Below are positions 24,816-34,405 of a stretch of DNA of 64,000 nt, one piece after another. Each line of letters opens with the position of its first letter. The stretch's first letter is position 1. The notes under the pieces are model-generated. The model had not been told where the DNA came from and made no database searches. It saw nothing but the letters and a program-made list of their open reading frames with translations. Location: the NCBI RefSeq assembly GCF_003315035.1, contig NZ_QNRE01000001.1:407224-471223 (forward strand). The letters run 5' to 3'. The translations under genes were made by a program, and so were the position numbers. Source of the DNA: Nocardia puris. Lineage in GTDB: Bacteria; Actinomycetota; Actinomycetes; Mycobacteriales; Mycobacteriaceae.

Positions 24816-27106
24816 AACGCGGCCAGCCGCGCGCGTATCTCGTCCTGCCTGTCCCGGTCCCGCAAGGTGGTGTACCCGCTCAGCGCACGATTCCAGTGCA
24901 TCCGGGCCGCGGGCCAGTTGGCTTGCGCCGCCGCGATCTCACCGAGGCCGACACAGCCGCGGGCCTCTTCGAGCAGACTGCCCGACCGTGATGCGAGTTC
25001 GGCCGCGCGCGAGAACATCTCGCTCGCCTGCCGCAGTGCGTCGAGCCCCTGGTAAGCACGCCCCAGTACGTTGTAGGCGATCGCCTCGTCGAGATGTAAT
25101 CCGTGGGCGCGGAAAACCTCGAGCGCCTCCTGGACCATCGGCACCGCCAGCGCCCACCGGCCCATCGCTATCTCCATGGTGGCGGTGTCGCGGAGAAGGA
25201 TGGCCACGTTCCTCGGTCGTCCGTTCGCGCTCAGGAACGCGAGCGCGTCACCGCTCTTGCGCCGCGCTTCCGTCAACTCCCCCCGCAGGAACTGAGCCCA
25301 GGCGTCGTGCGCCAGCGCGACGTTCTCGCCGTAGGCGTCGCCGATCGTCCTGAACAGTGTCCCGGCTCGCTGGTAGCGCGCCGACGCGGCCTCGACGTCG
25401 CCGCTCATCACTTGGGCGAGTCCCAGATTGTTGGTGGTCACCGCCTCGGCGTAGGCGTTTCCCGCGCGTTCCGCCGCGGCCAAGGCGAGTTCGTGGGTCC
25501 GGGTCCACAGATCGATGTCGTGGGTGATGAACGCGAATCCCCGCACGGCGAACGCCAATTGCCAGCACTGTTCGTCACGACCACGCTCGAACGCCGTCCG
25601 CGCGGCGGCCAGCAGATGGCCGCGGTCGGCGGTCAATTGCGCCATGGCGTGGCGGTATTCGCGCATCGCGTGCCCGGTGTCGCGCGCCGCCGGGGACATT
25701 CCGGCGCGGTGCCGGTCGGGCGTGAGCAGACGATCCGCCGCGTCGGCGGTCGACAGGTAGTGATCCACCATCCGGTCGTGGATCCGATCGCATTCTTCCC
25801 TGGTGAGCGTCGTTTCGGCTCGCCGGCGTGCGAAAGACTGGACGAGGTCGTGGAATTCGTAGCGCCCGGCCCTCGGAGCCACGAGAAGATTGACCTCGAT
25901 CAAGTGCCGAATCGCGCGGCGGACCACGCCGTGGTCGCTGTCACACAGGGCGGCCGCCGCCGCGATATCGAAGTCGGGGCCGCGCACGAGTCCGAGTGTC
26001 GTGAAGGTCCGCGCGTGCTCGGGTGCCAATCGCACCACCGAGCGTTCGAACAACGCTTCGAGATCGCGGTCTCCGTCGTGGAACATCTCGATGCCACCGG
26101 CATCGTCGTCGCTCGGCCACGGTTCGGTGCGCACGAACGCGGCGGCGATCCTGATGGCGACCGGCAGGCCCTGGCACCTGTGCGTCATTGCCTCGAGTTG
26201 CCGCTCGGACGGGCGGCGGTCTGCCCCCAGATCCGCGGTGAGCGCACGCACCAACGCCGCCGAATCACCCGGCGACAGTGGCGCTATGTGTATCCGCTCG
26301 GCGTCATCGAGACCGTTGAGGTTGCTCCGGCTGGTGACCAGCGCCCGGCTCTCGCCGTCGGTCGGCAGCAACGGCCGGATGTGGGCGGCGTCGAGCACGT
26401 TGTCCAGCACCATGAGCAGGCGTTGGCCGCGCAGCAAGTCGCGCAGCGCGGCGAAACGCTCGTCCGGCTGCGCGGGCACGGACTCGGGTGGCGCGTTCAG
26501 CTGGCGCAAGAGCTTGTCCGCGGCCTCGCCGGCCGGCATGACGGCGGTGTCGGCGTAGCCGCGCAGGTCGAGAAACAGGCACCCGTCGGGGAACGCCTTC
26601 TCCAGGCTGCGAGCGGCCCGCACCGCCAGGGCCGTCTTACCGACACCTCCAGCGCCCGACAGCACGCAGACAGCACTCGCGCCGGTGACCGGTGCCGTCA
26701 GCAGGGTGATGATCCGCTTCAGCTCCGCGTCGCGGCCGAGTAATTGCCGTGTATCCCTGGGTAATTCGGCGGCATATGAGCTACGGCGCGGGTCCGCGGA
26801 ACCACGCTCCCGCCGGGTCCGCCGGGCGATCTCCACGTCGTCACGCAAGGTCGTCAAACGCCCCACCGCGGGCCCGTCGAGATGCAGTTCGAAGAGCATC
26901 GACTCCAGCGCCGCCGGGGGCGGCAGCGTCGTGCCGTTGAGATAGGCGTACACGCTACCCAGCGAAATATTCAGCCGCCTGGCCAGTTTCGCCCGGCTGA
27001 CGGCTCCGTGCTGCTTCTCAGCGTGCAGCAAGGCCTGGTTCAGCGCGGTGACGAAGTGCTCCAGAGCGGAATCGGGATCGACGACCTTTCGCCGCGAGCC
27101 GGCCAT
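24797..27106 (-). CDS. STAND-family NTPase: HTH, NB-ARC and TPR domains
   Basis: A 769-residue protein. Residues 36-62 form an XRE-like helix-turn-helix (SRAKLARRLNISLGSVYAYL). An NB-ARC ATPase follows with P-loop GAGGVGKTAL (151-160), Walker B LLMVLDN (230-236), a TSRS sensor and a GLPVAIRI motif. The second half is tetratricopeptide-like helices. Such STAND proteins switch from a closed ADP form to an oligomer on sensing a signal; they act as regulators or in antiphage defence. GGAGG lies 5 nt before ATG 27106 (an adjacent ATG at 27109 is also possible). It diverges from the membrane/SEFIR gene group, which suggests a joint function. Confidence 0.85.
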   Translation of the reverse strand: MAGSRRKVVDPDSALEHFVTALNQALLHAEKQHGAVSRAKLARRLNISLGSVYAYLNGTTLPPPAALESMLFELHLDGPAVGRLTTLRDDVEIARRTRRERGSADPRRSSYAAELPRDTRQLLGRDAELKRIITLLTAPVTGASAVCVLSGAGGVGKTALAVRAARSLEKAFPDGCLFLDLRGYADTAVMPAGEAADKLLRQLNAPPESVPAQPDERFAALRDLLRGQRLLMVLDNVLDAAHIRPLLPTDGESRALVTSRSNLNGLDDAERIHIAPLSPGDSAALVRALTADLGADRRPSERQLEAMTHRCQGLPVAIRIAAAFVRTEPWPSDDDAGGIEMFHDGDRDLEALFERSVVRLAPEHARTFTTLGLVRGPDFDIAAAAALCDSDHGVVRRAIRHLIEVNLLVAPRAGRYEFHDLVQSFARRRAETTLTREECDRIHDRMVDHYLSTADAADRLLTPDRHRAGMSPAARDTGHAMREYRHAMAQLTADRGHLLAAARTAFERGRDEQCWQLAFAVRGFAFITHDIDLWTRTHELALAAAERAGNAYAEAVTTNNLGLAQVMSGDVEAASARYQRAGTLFRTIGDAYGENVALAHDAWAQFLRGELTEARRKSGDALAFLSANGRPRNVAILLRDTATMEIAMGRWALAVPMVQEALEVFRAHGLHLDEAIAYNVLGRAYQGLDALRQASEMFSRAAELASRSGSLLEEARGCVGLGEIAAAQANWPAARMHWNRALSGYTTLRDRDRQDEIRARLAALPSAGD

Positions 27107-27244
27107 CATCACCTCCGTGGTCCGGCACGAGCACCCGTGCAGTGTATTCAAGCGCTTTCCAGATGTCCAGGAATGTCTCCTTTCGACCGTGATGCCCTGG
27201 ACAGCGCCGCGGGCTGAGCCGCGGCCGGAGTTCAGGAGCTCACG

Positions 27245-27637
27245 ATGGAAGCATTGCTCGTCCTCCTCGGTATCGCGTTCGCCGCCGTACTGGTGATCGC
27301 GTTCTTCTTCACCGTCGGTGCGAGGAAACAGATCGACACCTATGCGAAGGCGCCGTACAACCACGTAATCGATGTGGTACGGGACCATTTCGGGTCCGTG
27401 TGGTGGCGCGCGGTCGACGGACCCGGGGATTTGAACTTTCAGGCCCGAGGATTCGGCTTGGCCTCGGTCGGCAACGACAAGCCCGTCCTCTCGGTCACGG
27501 TGACCCAGATGGACAACGGAAACGTCAGCGTGGCCGTGTGGATGTCGTCCTGGTCCCAGCGGATGGGAATCGCGGGATGCTGCGACCGGGTATATCTCAA
27601 GCGACGCAAGTTGATTCAGAAAATCGACGCGCTCTGA
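27245..27637 (+). CDS. hypothetical small membrane protein
   Basis: A 130-residue protein with one N-terminal membrane span (residues 3-24) and a soluble domain that includes VRDHFGSVWWRAVDGPGDLNFQ and SVTVTQMDNGNVSVAVWMSSW, suggesting a small beta-rich domain. I do not recognise the family. It is the first gene of a plus-strand group divergent from the STAND gene, 22 bp before the TPR gene. ATG 27245 has only a weak GGAG further upstream. Confidence 0.65.
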   Translation: MEALLVLLGIAFAAVLVIAFFFTVGARKQIDTYAKAPYNHVIDVVRDHFGSVWWRAVDGPGDLNFQARGFGLASVGNDKPVLSVTVTQMDNGNVSVAVWMSSWSQRMGIAGCCDRVYLKRRKLIQKIDAL

Positions 27638-27659
27638 GCACGACAGGCGGGACATTCTC

Positions 27660-28556
27660 ATGGATCACAAGCCCCTACCCGACGACACGCAGCGCGACTG
27701 GACATCGATCGCGCACGAGTATCTCGACAGCGGCGACGGATTTCAGGCGCACATGGCTGCCTCCGAGGCGACGCATCGGCACCCCGGCGACGCGGAGGCA
27801 TGGCATATCCGCGCCCAAGCCTCACTCGAATTGGACAACGGCAGCGATGCGTTGTTCGAGATCACCGAAGCCCTCCGGCTGAACGCCGACGATCCTCGCT
27901 TCCACGGTGTGCTCGGCGATGTGCATTGCGGCGCGCGCGATTGGGTGCGGGCTCGCGAAGCGTACGAACGCGCGCGGGCTCTCGATCCGGGCAACCCGCT
28001 CTATGCCATCGGCGTCGCGAACACCTACGTGGACAAGGACGTGGAGCTGGCGATTCCCCTCTACGAGAACGCCGTTCGGGACTATCCGGATGTGGCCTAC
28101 TTCAAGGAGGGCCTGGCCGCCGCGCTCGCCGACTCCATCACCGATCAATGGAGCGAGTTCGCCGACGGTAGCCGGAGTATCACCAACGAAGCGCAACTCG
28201 CGTTCTCGCGGGAGACGCTGGCGCGGATCTCGACGCTCGACCTGCGCGGCGAGGAACTCGCCGAGGTGCGCGAGCACGTCGGCGAGATACAGCGGCTGGT
28301 GGACCGTGCGGCCCAGGTGAAGTGGTACGGCTCCGACCACGTCGTGGCTTATCTGGCCGCCACCGGCGTGTCCGTGCTGACATTCCTCATCGCCCTCGGC
28401 TCGGGCAACGGCGGGCTCGCGCTGGTCGCCCTGGTGGCCGTCGCTGCGATCGTGACCGGTTACGTGATCCGCCATCGCATGCCGGATTGGAAATGGACTC
28501 AGCGCACGGTCTCCCAGAGCGTCCGGCGCACGGGCCGGCAAGTTTCCCGCGGTTAG
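27660..28556 (+). CDS. TPR-repeat membrane protein
   Basis: A 298-residue protein. Residues 15-150 contain about four tetratricopeptide repeats, the clearest being DWVRAREAYERARALDPGNPLYAIGVA. A charged helical segment follows, then two membrane spans (about 228-247 and 252-268) and a basic cytosolic tail. Such proteins act as scaffolds. It follows the small membrane gene by 22 bp and precedes the SEFIR gene by about 200 bp, so it is probably part of the same cassette. Confidence 0.75.
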   Translation: MDHKPLPDDTQRDWTSIAHEYLDSGDGFQAHMAASEATHRHPGDAEAWHIRAQASLELDNGSDALFEITEALRLNADDPRFHGVLGDVHCGARDWVRAREAYERARALDPGNPLYAIGVANTYVDKDVELAIPLYENAVRDYPDVAYFKEGLAAALADSITDQWSEFADGSRSITNEAQLAFSRETLARISTLDLRGEELAEVREHVGEIQRLVDRAAQVKWYGSDHVVAYLAATGVSVLTFLIALGSGNGGLALVALVAVAAIVTGYVIRHRMPDWKWTQRTVSQSVRRTGRQVSRG

Positions 28557-28762
28557 CCGGCTCGAGAGGCTCATCCCGGGAGTGGAACGCGAGGACGCAG
28601 GACTCAATTCGAGAGCTTCGGCACGCTGTCTATCGACTTGCGCCGCAGTGGATTTCGATCCCACTGTGCCGATCCGGCCCACTGGACAGTGTCAGGTTTC
28701 AAACGAGCGAACAGGACGTAAGCTGTGCGCCACACGGCAACAATCCGGCACGGAGGACAGGC

Positions 28763-29827
28763 ATGACGGGTGTCGGAGAACGAATTTCGTATCGTTCCGG
28801 CGACGAGCCACGCGTATTCGTCTCGTATTCGCACGACTCGAAGCAGCACAAGGAACTCGTCCGCCGGTTCGCGACCTTTCTGCGGACCGAAATCGGCGCC
28901 GATGTCCACTTGGATTGCTGGTACGACGCGGAGCGGCGCGATTGGTCGCTGTGGGCGATCGACCAGCTGTCGCGGGCGGACTTCGTGCTCGTCATCGCCT
29001 CACCCGACTACAAAAGGCGGGCCGAGGGATCCGAGCAACCGGACCGCGGCCGCGGCGCGCAGTTCGAGAGCGCGATGATCCGCAACGCGATCACACAGAA
29101 CTTGGTCGGCGAGACGCGCCGAATTCTCCCGGTAGTGCTGCCCGGACGGTCGATCGACGAGATCCCCGTGTTCCTACTGCCGTACTCCGCGACCCACTTC
29201 GTGATCGACGAATTCACGCGTGACGGAGTGGCGGATCTACTCGCTGCCTTCACCGGCCGGGGCGAGCACCCCATGCCCGATCGCGGGCAGTGGATCGGCT
29301 CGCCATACACCGGCCCGGCGCCCACGTCGGTTTCCACACCGACGGCGCCGATCTCGGTGCCGGTGCGCAGGAAGGCCCGGCTGCTGACGACCGTACTGGA
29401 ACCGGTGCGGCGCGGACCCGACCTGAGATTCGGCAGCGCGGACCTCGACGCCGAGCACTACGGGAACAGCATCGTCCATCGCTGTCCCGTCTTCTGTGGT
29501 GACCCGAGGAGCCCCATCGAATACAACCTCGGCCGCAGATATCGCGAATTCGAGGCTGTGGTCGGCATTCTCGATGATGCCGTGGATGTGAACCAGACCG
29601 GGCATTTCCAGGTCTTCTTGGACAACGAGCCCCGGCAACAGGTTCGGGCGACCTACGGCGAGCCGATCCGGATCCACTACGACGTCTCGCGCGTCCTTCG
29701 CCTCCGACTGGTCGCCTACCGGCCGGACACCATCGGCCCGCCGATGCTCGCGGGTGTCGCCGCCGCCATCGGCAAGTCACGGCGACTACCGGAACTCGCG
29801 TGGGGGGATCCGACCCTCTTCGAATAG
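28763..29827 (+). CDS. SEFIR-domain protein with C-terminal NPCBM-like module
   Basis: A 354-residue soluble protein. Residues 16-150 form a SEFIR domain (RVFVSYSHDSKQHKELV, LDCWYDAERRDW, ADFVLVIASPDY), a TIR relative that in bacteria can signal or consume NAD; Glu102 in AQFESAMIR is a candidate catalytic acid. Residues about 240-345 look like an NPCBM/NEW2 beta-sandwich (SPIEYNLGRRYREFEAVVGI). A proline/threonine-rich linker joins them. ATG 28763 has GGAGGA 6 nt upstream. The next gene carries the same kind of C-terminal module, implying a shared ligand or signal. Confidence 0.78.
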   Translation: MTGVGERISYRSGDEPRVFVSYSHDSKQHKELVRRFATFLRTEIGADVHLDCWYDAERRDWSLWAIDQLSRADFVLVIASPDYKRRAEGSEQPDRGRGAQFESAMIRNAITQNLVGETRRILPVVLPGRSIDEIPVFLLPYSATHFVIDEFTRDGVADLLAAFTGRGEHPMPDRGQWIGSPYTGPAPTSVSTPTAPISVPVRRKARLLTTVLEPVRRGPDLRFGSADLDAEHYGNSIVHRCPVFCGDPRSPIEYNLGRRYREFEAVVGILDDAVDVNQTGHFQVFLDNEPRQQVRATYGEPIRIHYDVSRVLRLRLVAYRPDTIGPPMLAGVAAAIGKSRRLPELAWGDPTLFE

Positions 29828-29950
29828 CCCGACCGCTCCCCTGATCGACCGCGATTGCCCAGGGGCATAACGCGATATCTCTTGCGGAATGCCGAAACGG
29901 CGACGGCGAGGTCGATCCCGCTCGACACTATACAACGTAAGGCTACGACC

Positions 29951-30793
29951 ATGAACGACAACCTCCAGCCGAGGATCGGGACCGCCGAACGCGAGCGCGC
30001 GTCCACGCTTCTCGAACAACACCTCTCCGCGGGCCGGATCGGTATCGGCGAATTCGACGAGCGGTCGGCGCGCATTCACGCCGCCACGACGCAGGCGCAG
30101 ATCGACGCGGTGCTGGCGGACCTGCCCGCCACGCCGAGCAGCCCACGCCGATGGAAGCGGTACGCGGCGCCGGCCGCGTTCGGCGGCGCGCTGGTGGTCC
30201 TGGCCGCCGCGATCGCGATCGTCACACTGCGCGAACCACAGGCCCAAGAGGCTCCGACGATCGTCGTCACGACGATCGTGGCGCCGCCCCCGAGCACATC
30301 GACCACGACCGGAAGCGGTTCGCCGACAACGACACCCACGACAGCGACGAGCGGCTCGGCCACGACGCCCGATTCCGCGAGCGTCGTCGGGACGCAATAC
30401 CTCGCCGACTTCCGAAGACTCGACGACAGCAACTATTACCGATTCAATACCGGTGCCGCGGCCGTCTCCGGTACGACCTACACCCGTTCGGTCATGATCA
30501 ATCCGCGTGTCCGGATTCCCGGGTACGTCGAGTACGACCTCGCCCGGAAGTACACCCGCTTGGAGGGCATCCTCGGTGTCCGCGACGACGCGACTCCGAG
30601 CGGACTGTCCATGCAGTTCGAGATCTACGCGGACGGCGTCCTGATCGCCGGGCACTCCATCGAGATCGGCCAGACCATCCCGATCGACCTCGATATCACC
30701 AACGCCCTGCGGCTGCGCCTGCAAGTCACCAACGTCGATCGCGAAGGCAACGCGTACGCCGTGTTCGGCGACCTTCGCGCCACGCCGAAATGA
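29951..30793 (+). CDS. DUF1707 membrane protein with NPCBM-like module
   Basis: A 280-residue protein. Residues 8-53 are a DUF1707 domain (ERERASTLLEQHLSAGRIGIGEFDERS), common at the N-terminus of actinobacterial membrane proteins. A single span (about 72-92), a Ser/Thr-rich linker and an NPCBM/NEW2-like extracellular domain (about 155-280, GYVEYDLARKYTRLEGILGV) follow. It is the last gene of the cassette that begins at 27245. AAGG is 8 nt before the ATG. The external module may sense a glycan or wall feature. Confidence 0.75.
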   Translation: MNDNLQPRIGTAERERASTLLEQHLSAGRIGIGEFDERSARIHAATTQAQIDAVLADLPATPSSPRRWKRYAAPAAFGGALVVLAAAIAIVTLREPQAQEAPTIVVTTIVAPPPSTSTTTGSGSPTTTPTTATSGSATTPDSASVVGTQYLADFRRLDDSNYYRFNTGAAAVSGTTYTRSVMINPRVRIPGYVEYDLARKYTRLEGILGVRDDATPSGLSMQFEIYADGVLIAGHSIEIGQTIPIDLDITNALRLRLQVTNVDREGNAYAVFGDLRATPK

Positions 30794-30844
30794 ACCCAGG
30801 TCCGACGAAACGGCCGATCGCGAGCGGGACATCGACTTCTCCGA

Positions 30845-31806
30845 GTGGGTGGGTGCGCCGGTGCCGTCGACAACGACGCGATCCGCGCACTGGCGGAGAA
30901 TCCGGCGATACGCACCGTGTTCGGCAAGCCGCCGGCGTTGGGTGATCCGGGTGGTTTCACGGTGTGGCGCACCGGGACTCCGGTGCTGGTCCTGGCTGCG
31001 GTGTGGGTGTCGCCGGCCGCGACGCGCGTCAGTCGTGGCGTGGCGGACGCGGGGCGATCGGAGCTGCTGCTCGCGGCCGGGTTCGCGCGGTGGATTCGGT
31101 GCGGGGCCTGCTTCGTGCGCTCCTGCTGGTGGCCGGGCTGCTGGGTGCGATGGTCGTTCTGGTCGTCACCGGCACCGCCGTGACAAGCGCGGTCGTGCAC
31201 GAGACCGGGATATTCGGTGTCGCAGCGGTAGTCGCAGCGGTGGGGCTGCTCGGCGCGCCACTGTTGCCGACGCGGTCGGCGGCGGCTACGGCGACCGCGG
31301 CGCTGGTGGTGGGCGGTCTGCTGTCGAAGGTGACCGCCGAGGGCGTGCCCGCTCCGGCGTGGCTGAGAATCCCCCTTCGCCGACCTCGCGGAGATCACCG
31401 GAATGGAGTCGGCGACCGGGCTGGCCTCGGTGATGTTCCGGCTGCTGGCGGAGGCGAGTGGGCTCTACGACGTGGGGAGGACCGCCGCGCTCGCCGCCGA
31501 GGAGACCGAGCGCCGGTGGACTCCGCTGTTCGCGCTGCTACTGTCACGAACGCGCATCCTCGCGATCGAGGTCCAGGTCACCACCGTGGGCGTCGTCGTG
31601 GCGGCCGGTGTCGGGTTCGCGATGCGGGTTGGTGTGGTGATCGGCGGGGCGCCGCTGTGTTTCGCGGACGCCCTGGGCGGTGCGCTCGAGGCCGCCCGGT
31701 GGCCTGGCCAGCGCTCGGCGCCGCCGTCCTCGCATTCGGCCGGGTGCCCTGCGCCGTGGCTCCCGTCGGTGCGATCCCGGTCGCGAGCGATTGCTCGTCG
31801 GCGTGA
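30845..31806 (+). pseudogene. ABC-2-type export permease, multiply frameshifted
   Basis: Pieces of one membrane protein appear in three frames in turn: AIRALAENPAIRTVFGKPP with GGFTVWRTGTPVLV (to about 31080), then LLVAGLLGAMVVLVVTGTAV to SKVTAEG (to about 31370), then FADLAEITGMESATG to ETERRWTPLFALLLSRTR (to about 31670). These match, in order, the actinobacterial exporter permeases with GGxTAWR and AEExGRAEP-type motifs. At least two frameshifts and loss of the N-terminus make it non-functional. No partner ATPase is present. Confidence 0.6.
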
Positions 31807-32001
31807 TCGTGCGCGGCAGAACCGCACCCTGCCAGGTGCGCGAACATCTCACCGTTCGCGCACCTGGCGGGCGTACCCGGCCGGGCCCCGCACCGGGTCG
31901 GTCTCACCACGCGGACCGGGGTCACGGCCGGACTGGTGGCCGGCGGGGTGCTCGGATTCGCGCGCCGGGACCTGACCCCACCTGCACCGGCTGGTTCGGT
32001 C

Positions 32002-33546
32002 CTAGTTCCGGGAGGGCTCCCGGTCCTTTCTGCTGGAGGGCTCGTAGCTCTCCCAGAACGTCGCGCCGACGATGTTCAACGCCTTCGGATCGAAGACCGG
32101 ATCGAGCCCGGACTTCTTCTGGCGCTCGTAATCGCGCAGCGCCTTGTAGGCGGGCTGCTGAAGGATGAGGATGCCGATGATGTTGAGCCAGGCCATCAAT
32201 CCGACCCCGATGTCACCGAGCGTCCACGCTTCCGACGCGGTCGAGACCGCACCGACCACGACCGAGACCAGGATCAACGTCTGCAGCAGGATCGTGGTGT
32301 TCGACCCGATCGTGCCCCGGATGAGCGGGACCGGAGCGGGCCCGTACTTGCCGACGAGGAACCGCAGGTTGGTCTCGGCCATGTAGTAGTAGGCGATGAT
32401 CGTGGTCAGGCAGAAGAACGCCAGCGACACCGCGATGAACGTCGACCCCGCACCGCTCCACAACGTGTCGAAACCGACCTGGACGAACGTCGGCCCGACC
32501 ACCGCGTCCGAGGGCAGCGCACCACCCTCGGCGATCACCGCTCCCGACGCCGACTCACCCTCGTACACCCGGTACGCGCCGGTGGACAGGATCAGGAACC
32601 CGGTCGCCGAACAGATGAACAGGGTGTCGATGTAGACCGCGAACGCCTGCACGAAGCCCTGCTTGACCGGGTGGGAGACCTCGGCGGCCGCCGCCGCGTG
32701 CGGCCCGGTGCCCTGCCCTGCCTCGTTGGAGTAGACGCCGCGTTTGACACCCCACATGACTGCCGCACCGATGATCGCGCCGAACGCCGCGTCCGCGCCG
32801 AAGGCGCTCGACAGCACGGTGCCGATGATCGAGGGCAGCTCCGACGCGTTCGCCAGGACGATCACCAGTGCGCCCGCGATGTAGAAGACCGCCATGACCG
32901 GCACGACGACCGAGGCGAACGCCGCGATCCGCTTCACGCCACCGATGATCACGAAAGCCAGCACGATCACCGTGCCCACCGCCACGGTCCACTCGGACAC
33001 ACCCCACGCGTTGTTCATCGCCGAGGCCATCGAATTCGACTGCACGCTGGGCAACAGCACGCCGCACGCCAGCACGGTGACCGCGGCGAACACGATCCCG
33101 TAGACCTTGAACAGTGGGGCGGCCTTCGTGTGCGCCATCGCCCGGCTCAAGTAGTAGGCGGGCCCACCCCGATACTCACCGGTCAACCGATCACGCGTCT
33201 TGTAGATCTGCCCCAGCGTGCACTCCACGAACGACGTCGAGGCACCGAGAAACGCCACGGCCCACATCCAGAACATCGCCCCCGGCCCGCCGAACGCGAT
33301 CGCCGTCGCCACACCGGCGATATTGCCGGTGCCCACCCGTCCCGACAGCGACATCGTCAACGCCTGGAACGACGACACACCCGACGGGGACTTCTCCCCC
33401 CGAATCATCAACCGCACCATCTCGGGTACTTGGCGCACCTGGAGGAATCTCGACCGGATCGAGAAATAGACGCCCGCGGCCAAACACAGATAGACCAGGG
33501 CGTCGCTCCAGATGTAGCCGTTTATCGTGTCCAGAAACTCGGTCAC
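32002..33546 (-). CDS. alanine/glycine:cation symporter (AGCS family)
   Basis: A 514-residue sodium-coupled amino-acid carrier with about eleven membrane spans. Family signatures include SFQALTMSLSGRVGTGNIAG, RGGPAYY and GVYSNEAGQGTGPHAAAAAE. It imports alanine or glycine with sodium. GTG 33546 was chosen because GAGGGAG stands 7 nt upstream and the protein then begins TEFLDTINGYIW, as in relatives; a longer frame to 33582 adds residues without similarity. The gene is alone and its neighbours are debris on one side and the conserved block on the other. Confidence 0.9.
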   Translation of the reverse strand: MTEFLDTINGYIWSDALVYLCLAAGVYFSIRSRFLQVRQVPEMVRLMIRGEKSPSGVSSFQALTMSLSGRVGTGNIAGVATAIAFGGPGAMFWMWAVAFLGASTSFVECTLGQIYKTRDRLTGEYRGGPAYYLSRAMAHTKAAPLFKVYGIVFAAVTVLACGVLLPSVQSNSMASAMNNAWGVSEWTVAVGTVIVLAFVIIGGVKRIAAFASVVVPVMAVFYIAGALVIVLANASELPSIIGTVLSSAFGADAAFGAIIGAAVMWGVKRGVYSNEAGQGTGPHAAAAAEVSHPVKQGFVQAFAVYIDTLFICSATGFLILSTGAYRVYEGESASGAVIAEGGALPSDAVVGPTFVQVGFDTLWSGAGSTFIAVSLAFFCLTTIIAYYYMAETNLRFLVGKYGPAPVPLIRGTIGSNTTILLQTLILVSVVVGAVSTASEAWTLGDIGVGLMAWLNIIGILILQQPAYKALRDYERQKKSGLDPVFDPKALNIVGATFWESYEPSSRKDREPSRN

Positions 33547-33865
33547 CGCGCACTCCCTCGAACAGCCGACATCGGCGGTCATACTCGCACGAACGTGTTA
33601 CCGAGGGATCACATTTGCAATCCTCGGCCACCTCACCGGGCACCCGCCGTCAATTCGGCCCCACCTTGCCGTCAGGGGTGCGCCCATGTCCGCGTGACAC
33701 CAGCTGTGACTCGCCCGCCGTGACCGGATGCGCCGAACCCACCGCATCGCCGACGTCGCAGGCGCCGATCCCGCGGCGATGTGCCGGTGACCGAACTTGT
33801 GGCGCTCGTCTTCCGAACCCGGTCGCGGGGCGCTTTCACCGCCGGTCGTGTGCTCTTATGGACAC
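33547..33865. other. intergenic, no gene seen
   Basis: About 320 bp between the divergent symporter and GNAT genes. No open frame here has a ribosome-binding site or familiar sequence, and no strong repeat was found. Both promoters presumably lie in it. Confidence 0.5.
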
Positions 33866-34405
33866 ATGAGCAACTTGCCAGTCATCGTCGACCGGGCGGG
33901 GTTGTGGGATGCCGAGGCCCTCAGTGATGTGGCGGCCGCGACGTTTCCGTTGGCCTGCCCGCCGGATGCGACGGCCGACGATATCGAGGTCTTCATCACC
34001 GAGGTGCTGTCCGGGGAGCGGTTCGGGGAGTATTTGAGCGATCCGACGCGGACGGTCTTGAAGGCGGTCGCGGGTGGGGAGATCGTGGGGTACGCGATGC
34101 TGCAGGAGGGGGAATCGCCCGAGCCCGAGGTGGCGCGGGCGGTGGATCTGCGGCCGGTGCTCGAGGTCAGCAAGATGTATGTACTGCCGGGGCATCACGG
34201 GACGGGGGTGTCGACGGCGCTGATGAAGGCCGCGCTGGAGCAGGCGAAGGCTGGGAACTACGCGGGGATGTGGCTCGGGGTGAACCAGGAGAACAAGCGC
34301 GCGCAGCGGTTCTACGCCAAGCACGGGTTCGAGACCGTCGGCACGCGCACGTTCACGGTGGGCAACCGGATCCACCACGATTTCGTGATGCGGCTGGTGT
34401 TCTAG
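33866..34405 (+). CDS. GNAT-family N-acetyltransferase (Rv2669-like)
   Basis: A 179-residue acetyltransferase with the acetyl-CoA binding loop after LEVSKMYVLPGHHGTGVSTALM and the C-terminal segment NKRAQRFYAKHGFETVG, which is typical of GNAT enzymes. The acceptor is unknown. ATG 33866 has no ribosome-binding site and may be leaderless. It opens the block that matches Rv2669 onward in M. tuberculosis. Its stop overlaps the stop of the convergent hydrolase by a few bases. Confidence 0.85.
   Translation: MSNLPVIVDRAGLWDAEALSDVAAATFPLACPPDATADDIEVFITEVLSGERFGEYLSDPTRTVLKAVAGGEIVGYAMLQEGESPEPEVARAVDLRPVLEVSKMYVLPGHHGTGVSTALMKAALEQAKAGNYAGMWLGVNQENKRAQRFYAKHGFETVGTRTFTVGNRIHHDFVMRLVF

Noticed and set aside
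32008..32024. CCGGGAG/CTCCCGG hairpin as terminator of the symporter
   Set aside because: It lies inside the last codons of the gene and is explained by coding sequence; no T-run follows.
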